Shown here one piece after another: positions 9,803 to 22,794 of a stretch of DNA of 64,000 bases. Under the pieces are notes generated by a model. It worked only from the letters and a program-made list of their open reading frames with translations, searched no databases and was not told the DNA's origin. Position 1 is the stretch's first letter. Each line of letters starts with the position of its first letter. Position numbers and translations under genes: made by a program. Origin of the DNA: Flabesymbios commensalis (lineage: Eukaryota > Annelida > Polychaeta > Terebellida > Flabelligeridae); contig OZ024911.1 in assembly GCA_964017125.1 (NCBI GenBank), positions 43,401,339 to 43,465,338 of the forward strand, written 5' to 3'.

Positions 9803-12737
9803 TGATCCGTATACCTTTAATAGCCTTGATCTTTTCCATGACACAATGGGCGGGGGCCCTAGGGTAGTGGTTAGCACCGCTGCCTTTCACGCCAGAGTTC
9901 GGGGTTTGGTTCCCGGTCTCGGCGGTTTGAAAGAAACAAATAATGTTTCTTCCCCATCCACGTGTGAAAGTCAGTATTGTGGGGAGCCTCCGTGACCGAG
10001 AGACCGTGATCGGCCTCAGACCGCCAGGGCTCGAATTTCGAATCCTGTGTCTGGAGGACAGTGTCATCTAAATCATCTCACCATCCTCAGGAGGTTCTCC
10101 TGGCTCAGTTTAGCCTATATGTGCACAAAGGTGGCCTAAAGCCCGATTCATTTCATTTTTCATGACACAATGTGTGTTCAGGCTCATTTAAACGTGTATT
10201 ACAGTGGCGGCCAAATGTTGGCGGCACTGGCCCAGAATTTCAATATCATTAGGACTACTGAAAGTTTTTAAACTAGCGTGTTTTGCATAAAGTAAAGCTT
10301 TAGACACAGACAATTTGTATACTAGCATTTGCTTATTTATTTATTATGATTCGCCAAATAGTAAGCCTACGTGTAGCTTACAATACGTTGTACACTGATT
10401 GGAAAATGCAATATCATACTATTGGCTGGGACATGGCATCATGCAATATCAATAATAGGAGGCCTGTCCCATAAAATATTATTTTCACCACTCATATATA
10501 TCTATATGTGACCCTACCTGATAAAATGAGTCGTCAGTCGCATATTTAAATATTGGAGTTATTAAGATATCCCGCACCTACACCAAATTATCTTTACCCT
10601 TTCCATGCCTTTCCCGGACCGGGTTCGGGAATTTTAATACTGACTACAATGCCAATCCCGGACCGTGTCTGGGCTAGTCTACAGTTAATTGGTTAGGTAC
10701 CCCTGCATGCTGAACAGTCGCCAAGTGAGGTTTGAGGCATCCAGCGTGCATCAAAACAGTATGGGCGTATACCACAGTGCCATCTGGTGACTGTTTGGCG
10801 GGTACCAACCGCTAAGTACCCTCTGGTTATGACGTGTATGGGTATTTCGGTGGTGTGATTCACAAAAAAGTGGCGGTGTTGATGTTTTGGCGAGATTTAA
10901 AACAGTTGGCCTGTATCTGTATGTTCATTAATAGGAGTATCCCACCGATGACAATCACCAGATCACAATGCCATTAAAAACTAGGCGAGCAACAGCTCAA
11001 CAGTGTATAATGCACTCTTATTCATATCTATGTCGATTCATCCACTCTCTGCAGCAAACACAAGACGTTCAGTAGCGTATCCAGAAATAAATTAAAGGGG
11101 GTGCTCAGATTTCAAAGAAACCATTCAACAGCAGGGACCTATAGGGGTATGCCTCCGCAAAATTTTGAAAAAAATCAACATCAAATAGTGCGATTTTGTG
11201 GTATCTTTGCTGTAAAACGAAGATATGAGATACTGGCTGAAATGTCAGTTTTAACTTATTGACAGATTAACCTAGCCTACTCTAGTCCAACTATTTAAGC
11301 TAACACAACCACACGATGGAAAAAACACGTAAACATGATCATTAGCTCATTTAATAGCGAGTGTGAACTACTAGGCATAATAAATGAGCTAGATAAAAAT
11401 AAACAGCTGTCGATCCAATGTTGCTTTAATGTTTGGCCAGCGTAGCAGACGGTGGAGCAACACTAATATTAATCAAACGTTGTGTCTCCCTCATTGTGAT
11501 AATAATTATGCAACCTTGTTTGTGGAATGCCGAGTATGCAATTATGTACGGCCTAATTAGGCAAGAATCATCTATTAAAAGTGATAACATGTCATTGAAA
11601 AAAGTTGTGGACTATTAAAATGCTCACCACGTTCACTAATGATCACTTAAAATTCCTGAGATATTTGTTTTTATTTCACCCTTATTAATTTGCCACCCTC
11701 CCCTGTGGCAGAATATTTTTTAATGCAAATGTTATATTCCAGTTCATCATCAGTTAGGCCTGTATCAGATATTTGTGTTAGTATTGGTTGTAGTTCCACA
11801 TTTTTAAAACAACTTTACTGCTAATTTTCCATTCTTATACTTGATTTCGTCTCTGGTAAAACAAAACTGTTGAGTCGCAGCTGTGTCTGAATTATTTCGT
11901 GTCAGTGGCTATACTGGAGGTCTATATATTGCACTGAGAAAATACGAAAAATTCAAATAGGCTTTAAAACAATTAAATTTTGGAAATTGAAAAAGCGACC
12001 CTGTTTTTTATCCATTTGTTCTTAAGAAGACATTTGTCTCAGAGATGATATCTCTTGAGAAATAAATTCGCCATCACCCAGATGAAGGAATCATGGTAAT
12101 TGAGGAATAATCTTTATCCCGTGATCCTTATTATTTTATTTTATGCAACGCCAAGTGCTTGAATGAGAGGGCAGCACGTCCAACTCTAATCTAAGCCGTT
12201 GTCCGTTTCAAGCGATCCCATAGCCTACTGTGGATTGTGCTTGTTGTGTGTTATAATTATCATAGGGTAGGATAGTCTATGGTAATTATTATCAATATTA
12301 GCATATCTACTTTGGAACAACGTTGTTTCAAGGTATTCTATGATAATTATTATCATGAATCTTAGCATATTTATTCTCCATAACGTTGTTTCAAGTTTCG
12401 CTCAACGTTTCAATTATTGGCCAAGACTAACACAAAATTGATATATTTTACTCTGTTTCTTTTCAAAAAAAATAAAATAAATGTTTGAAAAATATGTCTA
12501 TCTCACACTAATTAAGGGTGGACAGGAGAAAGAAAACCATTCGCAACAAATTCCTATTTTTAAGTGCTTTGAATGGTCAAATTTTAAAGATTTGCATTGT
12601 AAAGATTTGCTTCTGTCGCCACATAGGGGCTATGTGGCTATCATTTATTTGACTTCCTTTTAAAAACATGCAAAAATGGTACATTATCATTATTATTAAT
12701 TGGGTATTTTTTGGACATGTTATTACCTTTGGTTGAC
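9745..12737. repeat. 3-kb tandem duplication, unit 1 (2993 bp)
   Basis: Nearly identical to unit 2 (12738-15740). Differences are scattered single bases and a few small indels, for example an extra TTCAACAG near 13995 in unit 2. The unit holds a SINE, a GTATCCAG-type element piece near 11075, a GTTGG-family piece near 11416, and otherwise unassigned AT-rich sequence. It contains no gene I can recognise; its 61-codon frame at 11433-11618 is only duplicated with the DNA. Confidence 0.95.
9848..10160 (+). mobile_element. Dimeric tRNA-derived SINE, in duplication unit 1
   Basis: Full-length copy starting GGGCGGGGGCCCTAGGG and ending in (ATTTC)n, flanked by CATGACACAAT (9837-9847 and 10161-10171). 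Both tRNA-like units and the linker are intact. It inserted before the 3-kb duplication, since the second unit carries the same SINE with the same flanks. Confidence 0.92.
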
Positions 12738-15700
12738 GTTCTGTTTACTTTACAAGTAAGCAGATACTGCCTTTTGGATTTTCAGGGCAGAATTGTGATC
12801 CGTATACCTTTAATAGCCTTGATCTTTTCCATGACACAATGGGCGGGGGCCCTAGGGTAGTGGTTAGCACCGCTGCCTTTCACGCCAGAGTTCGGGGTTT
12901 GGTTCCCGGTCTCGGCGGTTTGAAAGAAACAAATAATGTTTCTTCCCCATCCACGTGTGAAAGTCAGTATTGTGGGGAGCCTCCGTGACCGAGAGACCGT
13001 GATCGGCCTCAGACCGCCAGGGCTCGAATTTCGAATCCTGTGTCTGGAGGACAGTGTCATCTAAATCATCTCACCATCCTCAGGAGGTTCTCCTGGCTCA
13101 GTTTAGTCTATATGTGCACAAAGGTGGCCTAAAGCCCGATTCATTTCATTTTTCATGACACAATGTGTGTTCAGGCTCATTTAAACGTGTATTACAGTGG
13201 CGGCCAAATGTTGGCGGCACTGGCCCAGAATTTTAATATCATTAGGACTACTGAAAGTTTTTAAACTAGCGTGTTTTGCATAAAGTAAAGCTTTAGACAC
13301 AGACAATTTGTATACTAGCATTTGCTTATTTATTTATTATGATTCGCCAAATAGTAAGCCTACGTGTAGCTTACAATACGTTGTACACTGATTGGAAAAT
13401 GCAATATCATACTATTGGCTGGGACATGGCATCATGCAATATCGATAATAGGAGGCCTGTCCCATAAAATATTATTTTCACCACTCATATATATCTATAT
13501 GTGACCCTACCTGATAAAATGAGTCGTCAGTCGCATATTTAAATATTGGAGTTATTAAGATATCCCGCACCTACACCAAATTATCTTTAACCCTTTCCAT
13601 GCCTTTCCCGGACCGGGTTCGGGAATTTTAATACTGACTACAATGCCAATCCCGGACCGTGTCTGGGCTAGTCTACAGTTAATTGGTTAGGTACCCCTGC
13701 ATGCTGAACAGTCGCCAAGTGAGGTTCGAGGCATCCAGCGTGCATCAAAACAGTATGGGCGTATACCACAGTGCCATCTGGTGACTGTTTGGCGGGTACC
13801 AACCGCTAAGTACCCTCTGGTTATGACGTGTATGGGTATTTCGGTGGTGTGATTCACAAAAAAGTGGCGGTATTGATGTTTTGGCGAGATTTAAAACAGT
13901 TGGCCTGTATCTGTATGTTCATTAATAGGAGTATCCCACCGATGACAATCACCAGATCACAATGCCATTAAAAACTAGGCGAGCAACAGCTCAACAGTTC
14001 AACAGTGTATAATGCACTCTTATTCATATCTATGTCGATTCATCCACTCTCTGCAGCAAACACAAGACGTTCAGTAGCGTATCCAGAAATAAATTAAAGG
14101 GGGTGCTCAGATTTCAAAGAAACCATTCAACAGCAGGGAACTATAGGGGTATGCCTCCGCAAAATTTTGAAAAAAATCAACATCAATTAGTGCGATTTTG
14201 TGGTATCTTTGCTGTAAAACGAAGATAGGAGATACTGGCTGAAATGTCAGTTTTAACTTAATGACAGATTAACCTAGCCTACTCTAGTCCAACTATTTAA
14301 GCTAACACAACCACACGATGGAAAAAACACGTAAACATGATCATTAGCTCATTTAAATGCGAGTGTGAACTACTAGGCATAATAAATGAGCTAGATAAAA
14401 ATAAACAGCTGTCGATCCAATGTTGCTTTAATGTTTGGCCAGCGTAGCAGACGGTGGAGCAACACTAATATTAATCAAACGTTGTGTCTCCCTCATTGTG
14501 ATAATAATTATGCAACCTTGTTTGTGGAATGCCGAGTATGCAATTATGTACGGCCTAATTAGGCAAGAATCATCTATTAAAAGTGATAGCATGTCATTGA
14601 AAAAAGTTGTGGACTATTAAAATGCTCACCACGTTCACTAATGATCACTTAAAATTCCTGAGATATTTGTTTTTATTTCACCCTTATTAATTTGCCACCC
14701 TCCCCTGTGGCAGAATATTTTTTAATGCAAATGTTATATTCCAGTTAATCATCAGTTAGGCCTGTATCAGATATTTGTGTTAGTATTGGTTGTAGTTCCA
14801 CATTTTTAAAACAACTTTACTGCTAATTTTCCATTCTTATACTTGATTTCGTCTCTGGTAAAACAAAACTGTTGAGTCGCAGCTGTGTCTGAATTATTTC
14901 GTGTCAGTGGCTATACTGGAGGTCTATATATTGCACTGAGAAAATACGAAAAATTCAAATAGGCTTTAAAACAATTAAATTTTGGAAATTGAAAAAGCGA
15001 CCCTGTTTTTTATCCATTTGTTCTTAAGAAGACATTTGTCTCAGAGATGATATCTCTTGAGAAATAAATTCGCCATCACCCAGATGAAGGAATCATGGTA
15101 ATTGAGGAATAATCTTTATCCCGTGATCCTTATTATTTTATTTTATGCAACGCCAAGTGCTTGAATGAGAGGGCAGCACGTCCAACTCTAATCTAAGCCG
15201 TTGTCCGTTTCAAGCGATCCCATAGCCTACTGTGGATTGTGCTTGTTGTGTGTTATAATTATCATAGGGTAGGATAGTCTATGGTAATTATTATCAATAT
15301 TAGCATATCTACTTTGGAACAACGTTGTTTCAAGGTATTCTATGATAATTATTATCATGAATCTTAGCATATTTATTCTCCATAACGTTGTTTCAAGTTT
15401 CGCTCAACGTTTCAATTATTGGCCAAGACTAACACAAAATTGATATATTTTACTCTGTTTCTTTTCAAAAAAAATAAAATAAATATTTGAAAAATATGTC
15501 TATCTCACACTAATTAAGGGTGGACAGGAGAAAGAAAACCATTCGCAACACATTCCTATTTTTAAGTGCTTTGAATGGTCAAATTTTAAAGATTTGCATT
15601 GTAAAGATTTGCTTCTGTCGCCACATAGGGGCTATGTGGCTATCATTTATTTGACTTCCTTTTAAAAACATGCAAAAATGGTACATTATCATTATTATTA

Positions 15701-15740
15701 ATTGGGTATTTTTTTGGACATGTTATTACCTTTGGTTGAC
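12738..15740. repeat. 3-kb tandem duplication, unit 2 (3003 bp)
   Basis: Head-to-tail copy of 9745-12737. The junction reads GGTTGAC-G-TTCTG with only a one-base G in common between the two ends. At the far end the sequence continues into the rest of the GGTTGACGGG hairpin that unit 1 lacks. Very high identity implies a recent event or haplotype-level duplication. Confidence 0.95.
12841..13153 (+). mobile_element. Dimeric tRNA-derived SINE, in duplication unit 2
   Basis: The duplicated partner of the SINE at 9848-10160, with the same CATGACACAAT flanks (12830-12840 and 13154-13164). It is a passenger of the segmental duplication, not an independent insertion. Confidence 0.93.
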
Positions 15741-15830
15741 GGGAGCAGGTCGATACGACCTCTACAATGCCTGTCAACCATATTAGTGAAATAAAATTAT
15801 ATAATAAAATAATATGAGAGTGTAATATAA
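15660..15830 (+). repeat. End of a dispersed element with terminal hairpin
   Basis: GGTTGACGGG (15734-15743) pairs with CTGTCAACC (15771-15779); inside is a smaller AGGTCGATACGACCT stem. The hairpin and about 70 bp to either side recur at 58145-58285, so this is the end of a repeated element. The shape recalls a rolling-circle (Helitron-type) 3' end, but no CTRR terminus follows, so I leave it unassigned. Confidence 0.6.
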
Positions 15831-16640
15831 AACCGACTGCTCACTGGCTATAGGTGTTGCCATAATTATCACGTAAGGCAGCATCATAATGATATCCAGT
15901 GTTTAAAATAACAATGGTTTTGTGTACATGCTACTTGAAAATGTACATACATAGTATAGATTATAAATTTTGCGATATATACACATAACCGACAATTGTC
16001 TGTCATCTGTTTCCCGCACCAAAACCAGAGATAAAATAGCTACACTGTGCTCTACACAGTGTAGCAAAAAAGGACACTCTGGAAAGCGTAGAAACCTAAG
16101 TAAAACCTCTAAATCCTTTAGTTGTTTATCATATAAAAAGACAGACAACTAGGGTATGTGTAAAGGAAAAATAGTAAAAACTAATGACACTCTTAATTTT
16201 AACATGTGCCTACATACATCCCCAAATAAAAGTAATAACATAGTTGATTAGAGATCTTTGAAATTCAGCGTAAGGACCCAGCTCGTCTGGAAACAAAGGC
16301 GACTGAAAAATCACTAAACCTAAAAATAAAACAGAAAAAAAAACAAATAATAATTTTGAGGGGAACAGCCATCCATGCCATGTGGTAATACTCTTAGTCA
16401 GATCATGACAAGCGTGATCTCGTAGAGTGATGTCGGTCTGATCCGAACAGTATCAGAGACTCCGGCCTGAATTCGAGCCAGGCAGACAACACAATGCAAC
16501 ATTCGCAGATTATCGTTCATAGGTCGATCACTTAAGGTGCCATTTGTGCTAGATGTATATATATATATATTCAATACACTAGTATAAGTTAGGCAGGGCG
16601 GTTCGTCAGCTGCCAACACATGAGTATCGACAACGGAGCC
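15831..16640. other. Unassigned intergenic sequence with one short hairpin
   Basis: A stem GCTACACTGTG / ACACAGTGTAGC lies at about 16037-16064. Nothing else was recognised; the reading frames either side of the hairpin look like chance. Confidence 0.4.
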
Positions 16641-16649
16641 CTCCGTCCC

Positions 16650-16985
16650 TAGTCATGCGTGGCTGGAGCTGAAATAGCCGTCTCACAGCCGATTCAAATT
16701 GCACAGGTAGTTTAAGACACAAAATATTCCGCTATATTCGACAATTTACACAAGCACAAGCCAGTCTCCAGGTACATCTATTATTCACATCAAATAAGTT
16801 TACCATGGTGAGATATAATTCATTCAGGTTCTTCTTAAAAATCTGCAAGCTACTAGCACCTCGGATAACAAAAGGTAAAGTGTTCCATAAGCGAGCAGTG
16901 CGATAAAAATAAGTACATTGGAACTGAAGAGTCTTGCACAGAGGTAATTTGAATAGAACACCCTGTTTTGCCCAGTTCATTGTCT
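16650..16985 (-). mobile_element. LINE 3' end fragment (ORF2 C-terminus)
   Basis: The minus strand at 16732-16980 encodes a C-terminus typical of LINE ORF2: TYFYRTARLWNTLPFVIR, then SLQIFKKNLNELYL, ending FDVNNRCTWRLACACVNCRI before the stop. The pattern 'RxxxLWNxLPxxIR...FKKxL' with a closing CTW...C.C..CR is familiar from Jockey/CR1-type LINEs. The rest of the element is absent, so it is a 5'-truncated remnant. The 3' UTR extends toward 16650. Confidence 0.75.
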
Positions 16986-17129
16986 AATCTGAGTCTTTAA
17001 TCTGTTAATGGCGCCAATGATGCATCCCAGACACCAGCCCTTTACATCGGAAGGGGTTTATATTTAGGTGTGAAGGGGGCTGGAACCAACATGTCGGACA
17101 CTGGTGGAATAATTGTATATAAAATTAAT

Positions 17130-17265
17130 GGTTACCACTATGGAAATTAAGGGGGGTGCTCGAGCACCCTGAGCACCCCCCTGGATACGCTTCTGACGTT
17201 CAACAGATGCTGGGTTAATGTTGGCCCAACCTTTGCGATGTTGGACCAACATTAATCAAACTTTG
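17130..17265. repeat. Hairpin plus GTTGG-family piece
   Basis: GGGGGGTGCTCGAGCACCC (self-complementary core) precedes CCTGGATACG, a GTATCCAG-family end. Next to it, GTTAATGTTGGCCCAACC and GTTGGACCAACATTAATC form an inverted pair of the GTTGGGCC family. Confidence 0.55.
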
Positions 17266-17763
17266 GTGCAAATTATCCCGACGGCTGTGTCTGTTGCACG
17301 TCTCGTCGTTATATGATGTCTGATAGGCTATATCTGGTCACGTTGCACTATTTCTAGCTGCCGTGTAATTTTCACCTCAATGTGAGAAACAAACTTTATC
17401 AGTTTGCAGGCTCATTTTTCAGCATTATTCAGCTTCTGACTCATATCACTGGCATGCCGTCTTGTTCTGAATATGTGTTATGAGAGCTTCCGAGTAGCGC
17501 AACGACTATGCCAGAATCTCGTCCCGCACGAATAATGAGAGATTGTGGAAATGCACGAATGAGTGGTAGTATGAAGAATTCCATTTAATAAATGTATCAA
17601 TTATAAAGAAGATTCATTATTACTACTGCTGCACACTGTTGAAATGCATGCGGTATGCGGTAGACAACAGACAATAGTTTTATTTCATAAAATCTGCATA
17701 AATGTAGCCCCCCCCCCTCTCCAGCCTATAACAATCTAGACATGTATGAGTAGTAGACCTATA

Positions 17764-17840
17764 CTGTCCTACAAATCTAAAAGGCAGTATATGGTCACTT
17801 GTAAAGTAATCGGATACTGCCTTTTGGCTTTGCACGGCAG
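17764..17840. repeat. Hairpin-forming repeat, relative of 9717-9802
   Basis: Arms 17764-17790 and 17814-17840 are inverted repeats containing ATACTGCCTTTT; the loop includes CACTTGTAAAGTAA, also seen (inverted) in the 9717-9802 element. A short foldback family. Confidence 0.7.
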
Positions 17841-17929
17841 TGCACGGACATGTGGAGTAAATACAACAATCTTTAATTAATTGTCCTTTGAACCTTTTGA
17901 CGGTGATTTCGTGATTTTGTATTGCACAG

Positions 17930-18640
17930 CAGAACTGGAGAAGGAAACCCAAAGGGGATATCACTCCTAGCTGCCCCAAAACCACTTGAAACACCTGCTG
18001 AAATGGTCATTGACCCTGAATGATTCAAATACAGTCATTATTACACCTAGCTCACACAGAAAGCACGTTGGAAGGCACAAAATTGCTATTTTTTTAATTT
18101 TTTTTATCGAGTTTGACCTTCATATGACCTTGATATGACTTTTGCACACACCTCAGTATAGTGGAACTCCAACCCATGCTACCCTTTCCATACAGTCATA
18201 TGTAAATTTGTTGCAATTCATGGCATAGATGAAGTTCCACACTACTATATTTGGTCACTTTTGGCATTCAAACTTAGTCCTGGAGAAGGGGAATTTATCC
18301 GAAGGTGAAAATAAGGGGAATCCGAAGGGGCTAGGCCCCTATCACTCCTTGAATACTGTTATTACCCTAAAACTACTTAAGATACCTGCTAAAATAGTGC
18401 TTAACCCTGTATGATTTAACTACAGTCATATATAACACTTCGCTCACACATAAATCAAGTTGGAAGACATAATATGGTATTTTTTGTATTTTTTATCGAG
18501 ATCGACCTTTATATGACCTTGACATGACCTCGGCATGACATTTTCCTTCACCCCTGTAAAGTGCAACCCCGTCCCACCATACATTACAGTTACAAATATA
18601 AGAGTTCACTTTTAATGATGTTCAGTAGGCCTACTGATGA
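17930..18640. repeat. Two diverged tandem units of ~345-385 bp
   Basis: The text from GGAGAAGGAAACCC near 17937 is repeated from GGAGAAGGGGAATTT near 18280: ATCACTCCT, GAxACCTGCT(A)AAATxGT, CTACAGTCATxAT, GCTCACACA, TATCGAG and GACCTTxATATGACCTTGA follow in the same order. Non-coding repeat of unknown kind. Confidence 0.65.
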
Positions 18641-19071
18641 ATCTTAATGGGTGGTTTTTTAGGCCAACATTACCATTATGCTAGAGTAATTAGGCATTGT
18701 ATAAATTGGCAGGGGTTAAATTATTAGGCATGGAAAGGGTTAAAATGGTATATCACACAACTCTGTAGCGTGTTTACCTCCGAAAATATGACTCGACAGA
18801 CTCAGAAAAATATGAAGTCAGAAATTGCGGGTTTCTTTTAAGAAAATGGCATTTGAAGTTCAAAAAGGCAATTTGTGCACTTTTGGAAAATACCACACAA
18901 TTGTATTAAAATATACTAAATAAAAAAAATATTTTCTTTATGATCATTTGCCAAAGTGCGACTTAAAACTCATTTTGGCGGATCGGGTCACATATATCAT
19001 TATGAAGTAACATATATTATAATCAATTATTTATTTAATAAATTTTATGTAATTAATTAGAGTTTACAACC

Positions 19072-19172
19072 AAAGTACTCGGTACTTGTACTCAAGTACT
19101 TTTCAAAGTACTTGTACTTGTGCTCAAGTACTTTTGAAAATCCTGTACTTGTACTTGTACTTGTCATCCGCC
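19072..19172. repeat. AGTACT-rich repeat (hAT-like subterminal)
   Basis: Repeats of AAGTACTTGTACTC as at 7935-8120, but without the CAGGNNTGGGG start. Probably an internal or broken part of the same element family. Confidence 0.5.
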
Positions 19173-19199
19173 CCTAACTCGACCACTATAACCAAAAAA

Positions 19200-20810
19200 A
19201 CTTGGGGGATCATATTTTTAGGGGTGACTTTAGAGACCAATTTTAAATCGCAAAATTCGAGCTTTTGAATGAATAGCTAAGCTTAGCACCACTATGTATC
19301 AGATTCAGCATACTTGAAAATGGTTTACACTTTGAAAAATAACTTTCGGCATGCTTCGTACCATGGATCTGATAATTATATGATGTATATAGACCTTGCT
19401 GGCCTTTTTTTAATTTTCGTGACCAAATTTAAATCGTAAAATTCGGGCCTTTGTATAAATAGTTGAACTTAGCACCGCTCGGCATTAGCTTCAGCATATT
19501 CGAAAATGATTAAAAACTTTGAAAAATTAATTTTTGGCACGCTTCGTACCGTGGGTCACATATGACACAGGCATATTATGGACTTTGAACTGCCTCAGAC
19601 ACGTTGCTGGCCCATTGTTGTTGGGTGATTTCCGATCAAACAAAATTCTAGTTTATTTTATTGAATTGAATGGCTGAATTTAGAACTGCTTGGCATTATA
19701 TTCAGCATGCTCGAAAATAGTTTAAAAACATATGAAACATGCATACATATGGGCCATTTATTTGATCAGACACCTTGCTGGCCCCCTCTATCAGTGTTCT
19801 TGTTGAGTGATTTTCAAGGCAAATTTTAAATCGTAAAATTCGAGCCTTTGCGTATAGTTAAACTTAGCACCGCTCGGCATTAGATTCAGCATACTCGAAA
19901 ATGGTTTAAAACATCGAAAAATTAATTTGGACACGCCTGATACGGTGGGTCACATGTGAAGCAGGCATGCATATATGCCTTGTACTGGCTCATACCTTGC
20001 TGACCTCTTTGTTGTTGAAAGATTTTCGAGCGATTTTCGAGACAAATTTTCGAGACCAATTGTAAAATTCGAGCCTTTGCATAAATAGTTGAACTTAGCA
20101 CTGCTTGGCATTAGATTCAGCACATTCGAAAATGGTTAAAAACATTGAAAAAAAATTGACATGCTTCGTACTGTGGGTCACATATGAAACAGGCATATTA
20201 TGGACTTTATACCTCAGACACGTTGGTGGCCCTTGTTGTTGAGCGATTTTCGATCAAACAAATCCTTAAATCGCAAAATACGAGTTTTTGCATAAAGTTT
20301 TGAGCTTAGCACCGCTCGGCACTATAATAAGAATACTCGAAAATAGTTTAAAATATATAAAGCAAGCATATATATGGGCCGTATATTGGATCAGAATTCT
20401 TACTGGCCCCTTCATCAGTGTTCTTGTTGAGTGATTTTTTATGCAAATTTTTATTCGTAAAATTCGAGCCTTCGCATAAATAGCTGATCTTTGCACCGCC
20501 CGGCATCAGTTTCAGCATACTCGAAAAAAGTTAAAAACATTGTAAAATTATTTTTAGCACGCCTCATACGGTGGGTCACATATAAAGCAGCATGTATATG
20601 TCTTGTACTGGCTCACAACTTGCTGACACCTTTGTTTTTGAGAGGTTTTCGAGCGATTTACGTGATTTTGAATCGTAAAATTCGAGCCTTTGCATAAATA
20701 GTTGAGCTTGGCACCGCTCGGAATTGGATTCAGCATACTCGAAAATGGTTAAAAACACCATAAAATCAATTTCGGCACGCTTCGTACCGTGGGTCACTTT
20801 TACAGCACAA
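19200..20810 (-). repeat. Satellite array B (inverted relative of 3472-4115)
   Basis: About seven units of ~200-230 bp. Each shows, on the + strand, TTCGAGCCTTTGCATAAATAG, GCACCGCTCGGCATTAG, CATACTCGAAAATGG and a TACGGTGGGTCACAT-like end. It is the reverse complement of array A. The last unit (20576-20797, minus) keeps a 73-codon frame resembling the one at 3479-3692. Confidence 0.85.
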
Positions 20811-21070
20811 TTTCTGAGATCACAAATAGTCTATATGCCAATCTATTTTGAAGCGTCACCGCAATGAATGTGGTGAAAACATATTGGACACTTAGTGCCG
20901 CCGTATATGTTATAGAAAACTTAGTACGTAGGTATATGTCATGTAACATAGGCATGTAGGGTCTACATGTAATGTCCTCTCGTCTCTCCTTACAGCCATT
21001 CTTTCCTCACCTTTTTCTGTAAAAACCTGTGTGTGTGTCCAATCCCAAACCACAGCAACATAATAAAACC

Positions 21071-21270
21071 NNNNNNNNNNNNNNNNNNNNNNNNNNNNNN
21101 NNNNNNNNNNNNNNNNNNNNNNNNNNNNNNNNNNNNNNNNNNNNNNNNNNNNNNNNNNNNNNNNNNNNNNNNNNNNNNNNNNNNNNNNNNNNNNNNNNNN
21201 NNNNNNNNNNNNNNNNNNNNNNNNNNNNNNNNNNNNNNNNNNNNNNNNNNNNNNNNNNNNNNNNNNNNNN
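21071..21270. other. Assembly gap (200 N)
   Basis: Exactly 200 unknown bases, a conventional placeholder; the true length is unknown. Missing 5' exons of CLN3 could lie here. Confidence 0.99.
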
Positions 21271-22790
21271 TGGATACACTCCCGGGATACACTGTAGGTC
21301 TGACACTGCGTTTAAATAGAAATTAGTTATCTAACTGTTGCCACAGTCTACCATTCTCAGGAATCTAGTCATATACTTCCAACTTGAACCAACTTCATAA
21401 CCATATTAAGCGTTACTAATATTTAACCAGAACCTGCTTTATCACTTTAATCATGTATTTATTGGTATAATTCAGCATAGTATAAATAATCTGAAGATAT
21501 GATCCTTTTAAAATTACTAAGGTATCATTTCTTTTGATGCACAGTGGTATTATACTTAAATCTTTTATTTGACTGTTGTAAAAATACAAATTGTGTCCGA
21601 ATATATTCTTACTTCTTACGGCTATATTTCATGTGTGTATATAACTTCATGATTTCAACATCGAAAACATTGTAACAGGGTTTTCACGAGAGGGGTCCGG
21701 GGGATCGGGACCCCTCTACTTAGTACAAAATGGAAAATCCCCCCCTTGTTGGCAAAGAAAATGAAAAATAGTTTGCATATGTGGATGTCACTGTAAAATA
21801 ACCAATTCCAATCGCTAAACTACAAAACTTCAGGAAGAAGACCACCACATCCCAAGCTCATCTCACACCCCAACCCTCTTGGACCCCCAACTCAAACATT
21901 CCTGTTGGAATCTTGTTATAAACTATTTTGTGGCGTGTGCTAAGATTACTAGCCAAGTGTACTGAATTGGTGTAATTAGAACAAGCATTTGTCATGTATG
22001 CTGAAGAGATGGGATCGATATGGCTATTAATAGCTGCACTATATATATATTTATCAGTGATTTTTAGAAATATTACGTTCCGACAAACATATATTTCTTA
22101 AAAGAAGGGTATATAAAAAAATTCACACTGATGGATTACAGTGATTTTGTAGATGTAAACTATGCTAAATGTATAAGCCTGCCATTTTAAAATATGGCAA
22201 AAATATGTAATTGACCAAACCTTCGATTTAAAAGAAGATTGATAATACCGTGGGGAATCTATCTTAAAAAATGGTGCGAAACGTATTATATCCCATGTAT
22301 ACGCTCGGCCCTCCCAGCATCCTTAAAGTGAAGAGATGTAAATAGACCAATAATTAGGCATCAGGAGCCATGTTCTTTGCCGAGCTTAAGAGTTGGTTTT
22401 ATAAATAGGACCAACAAAACCAGTAGGCCTCCATTCATGTAGTGAAATAACACTTTAGCTCATAAGTTTTAAGATCGTCTCCGAATACAACGACTATAAC
22501 ATACTACATGTATTTCAATATAAAATTTAAACATCATTTTTTACCTATTTTCCTTGTGAAAAAATTAACATTCCCCTAAACACATCAACCTATGCGACAC
22601 ATATGCCTTGTTGCTGCTAGCGTACATATTACACGTTATTTAGACCTCATCAAATGTTTTTTTGAATAAAACATCATATTAAACAATTCTAAGTATATAT
22701 CTGTAACGTTACTATGTATCTCAGAGGTTACTGTAAATAGCTACAATTTTTAAAAATGTTGTGTCATTATGAATTTGTGTGGTGAGACCA
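21271..22790. other. Unassigned sequence 5' of the visible CLN3 exons
   Basis: AT-rich. A G/C patch at 21675-21735 (GGGGTCCGGGGGATCGGGACCCC) is a short inverted repeat. No exon resembling CLN3 residues 1-98 was found on reading the + strand. Confidence 0.4.
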
Positions 22791-22794
22791 TAAA

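Noticed and set aside
15734-15790. Helitron 3' end
   Set aside because: There is a terminal-type hairpin, but no CTRR-T terminus after it and no TC start identified, so no assignment.
20990-21326. Frames of ~100 codons across the gap
   Set aside because: Most codons are N; no real sequence supports them.
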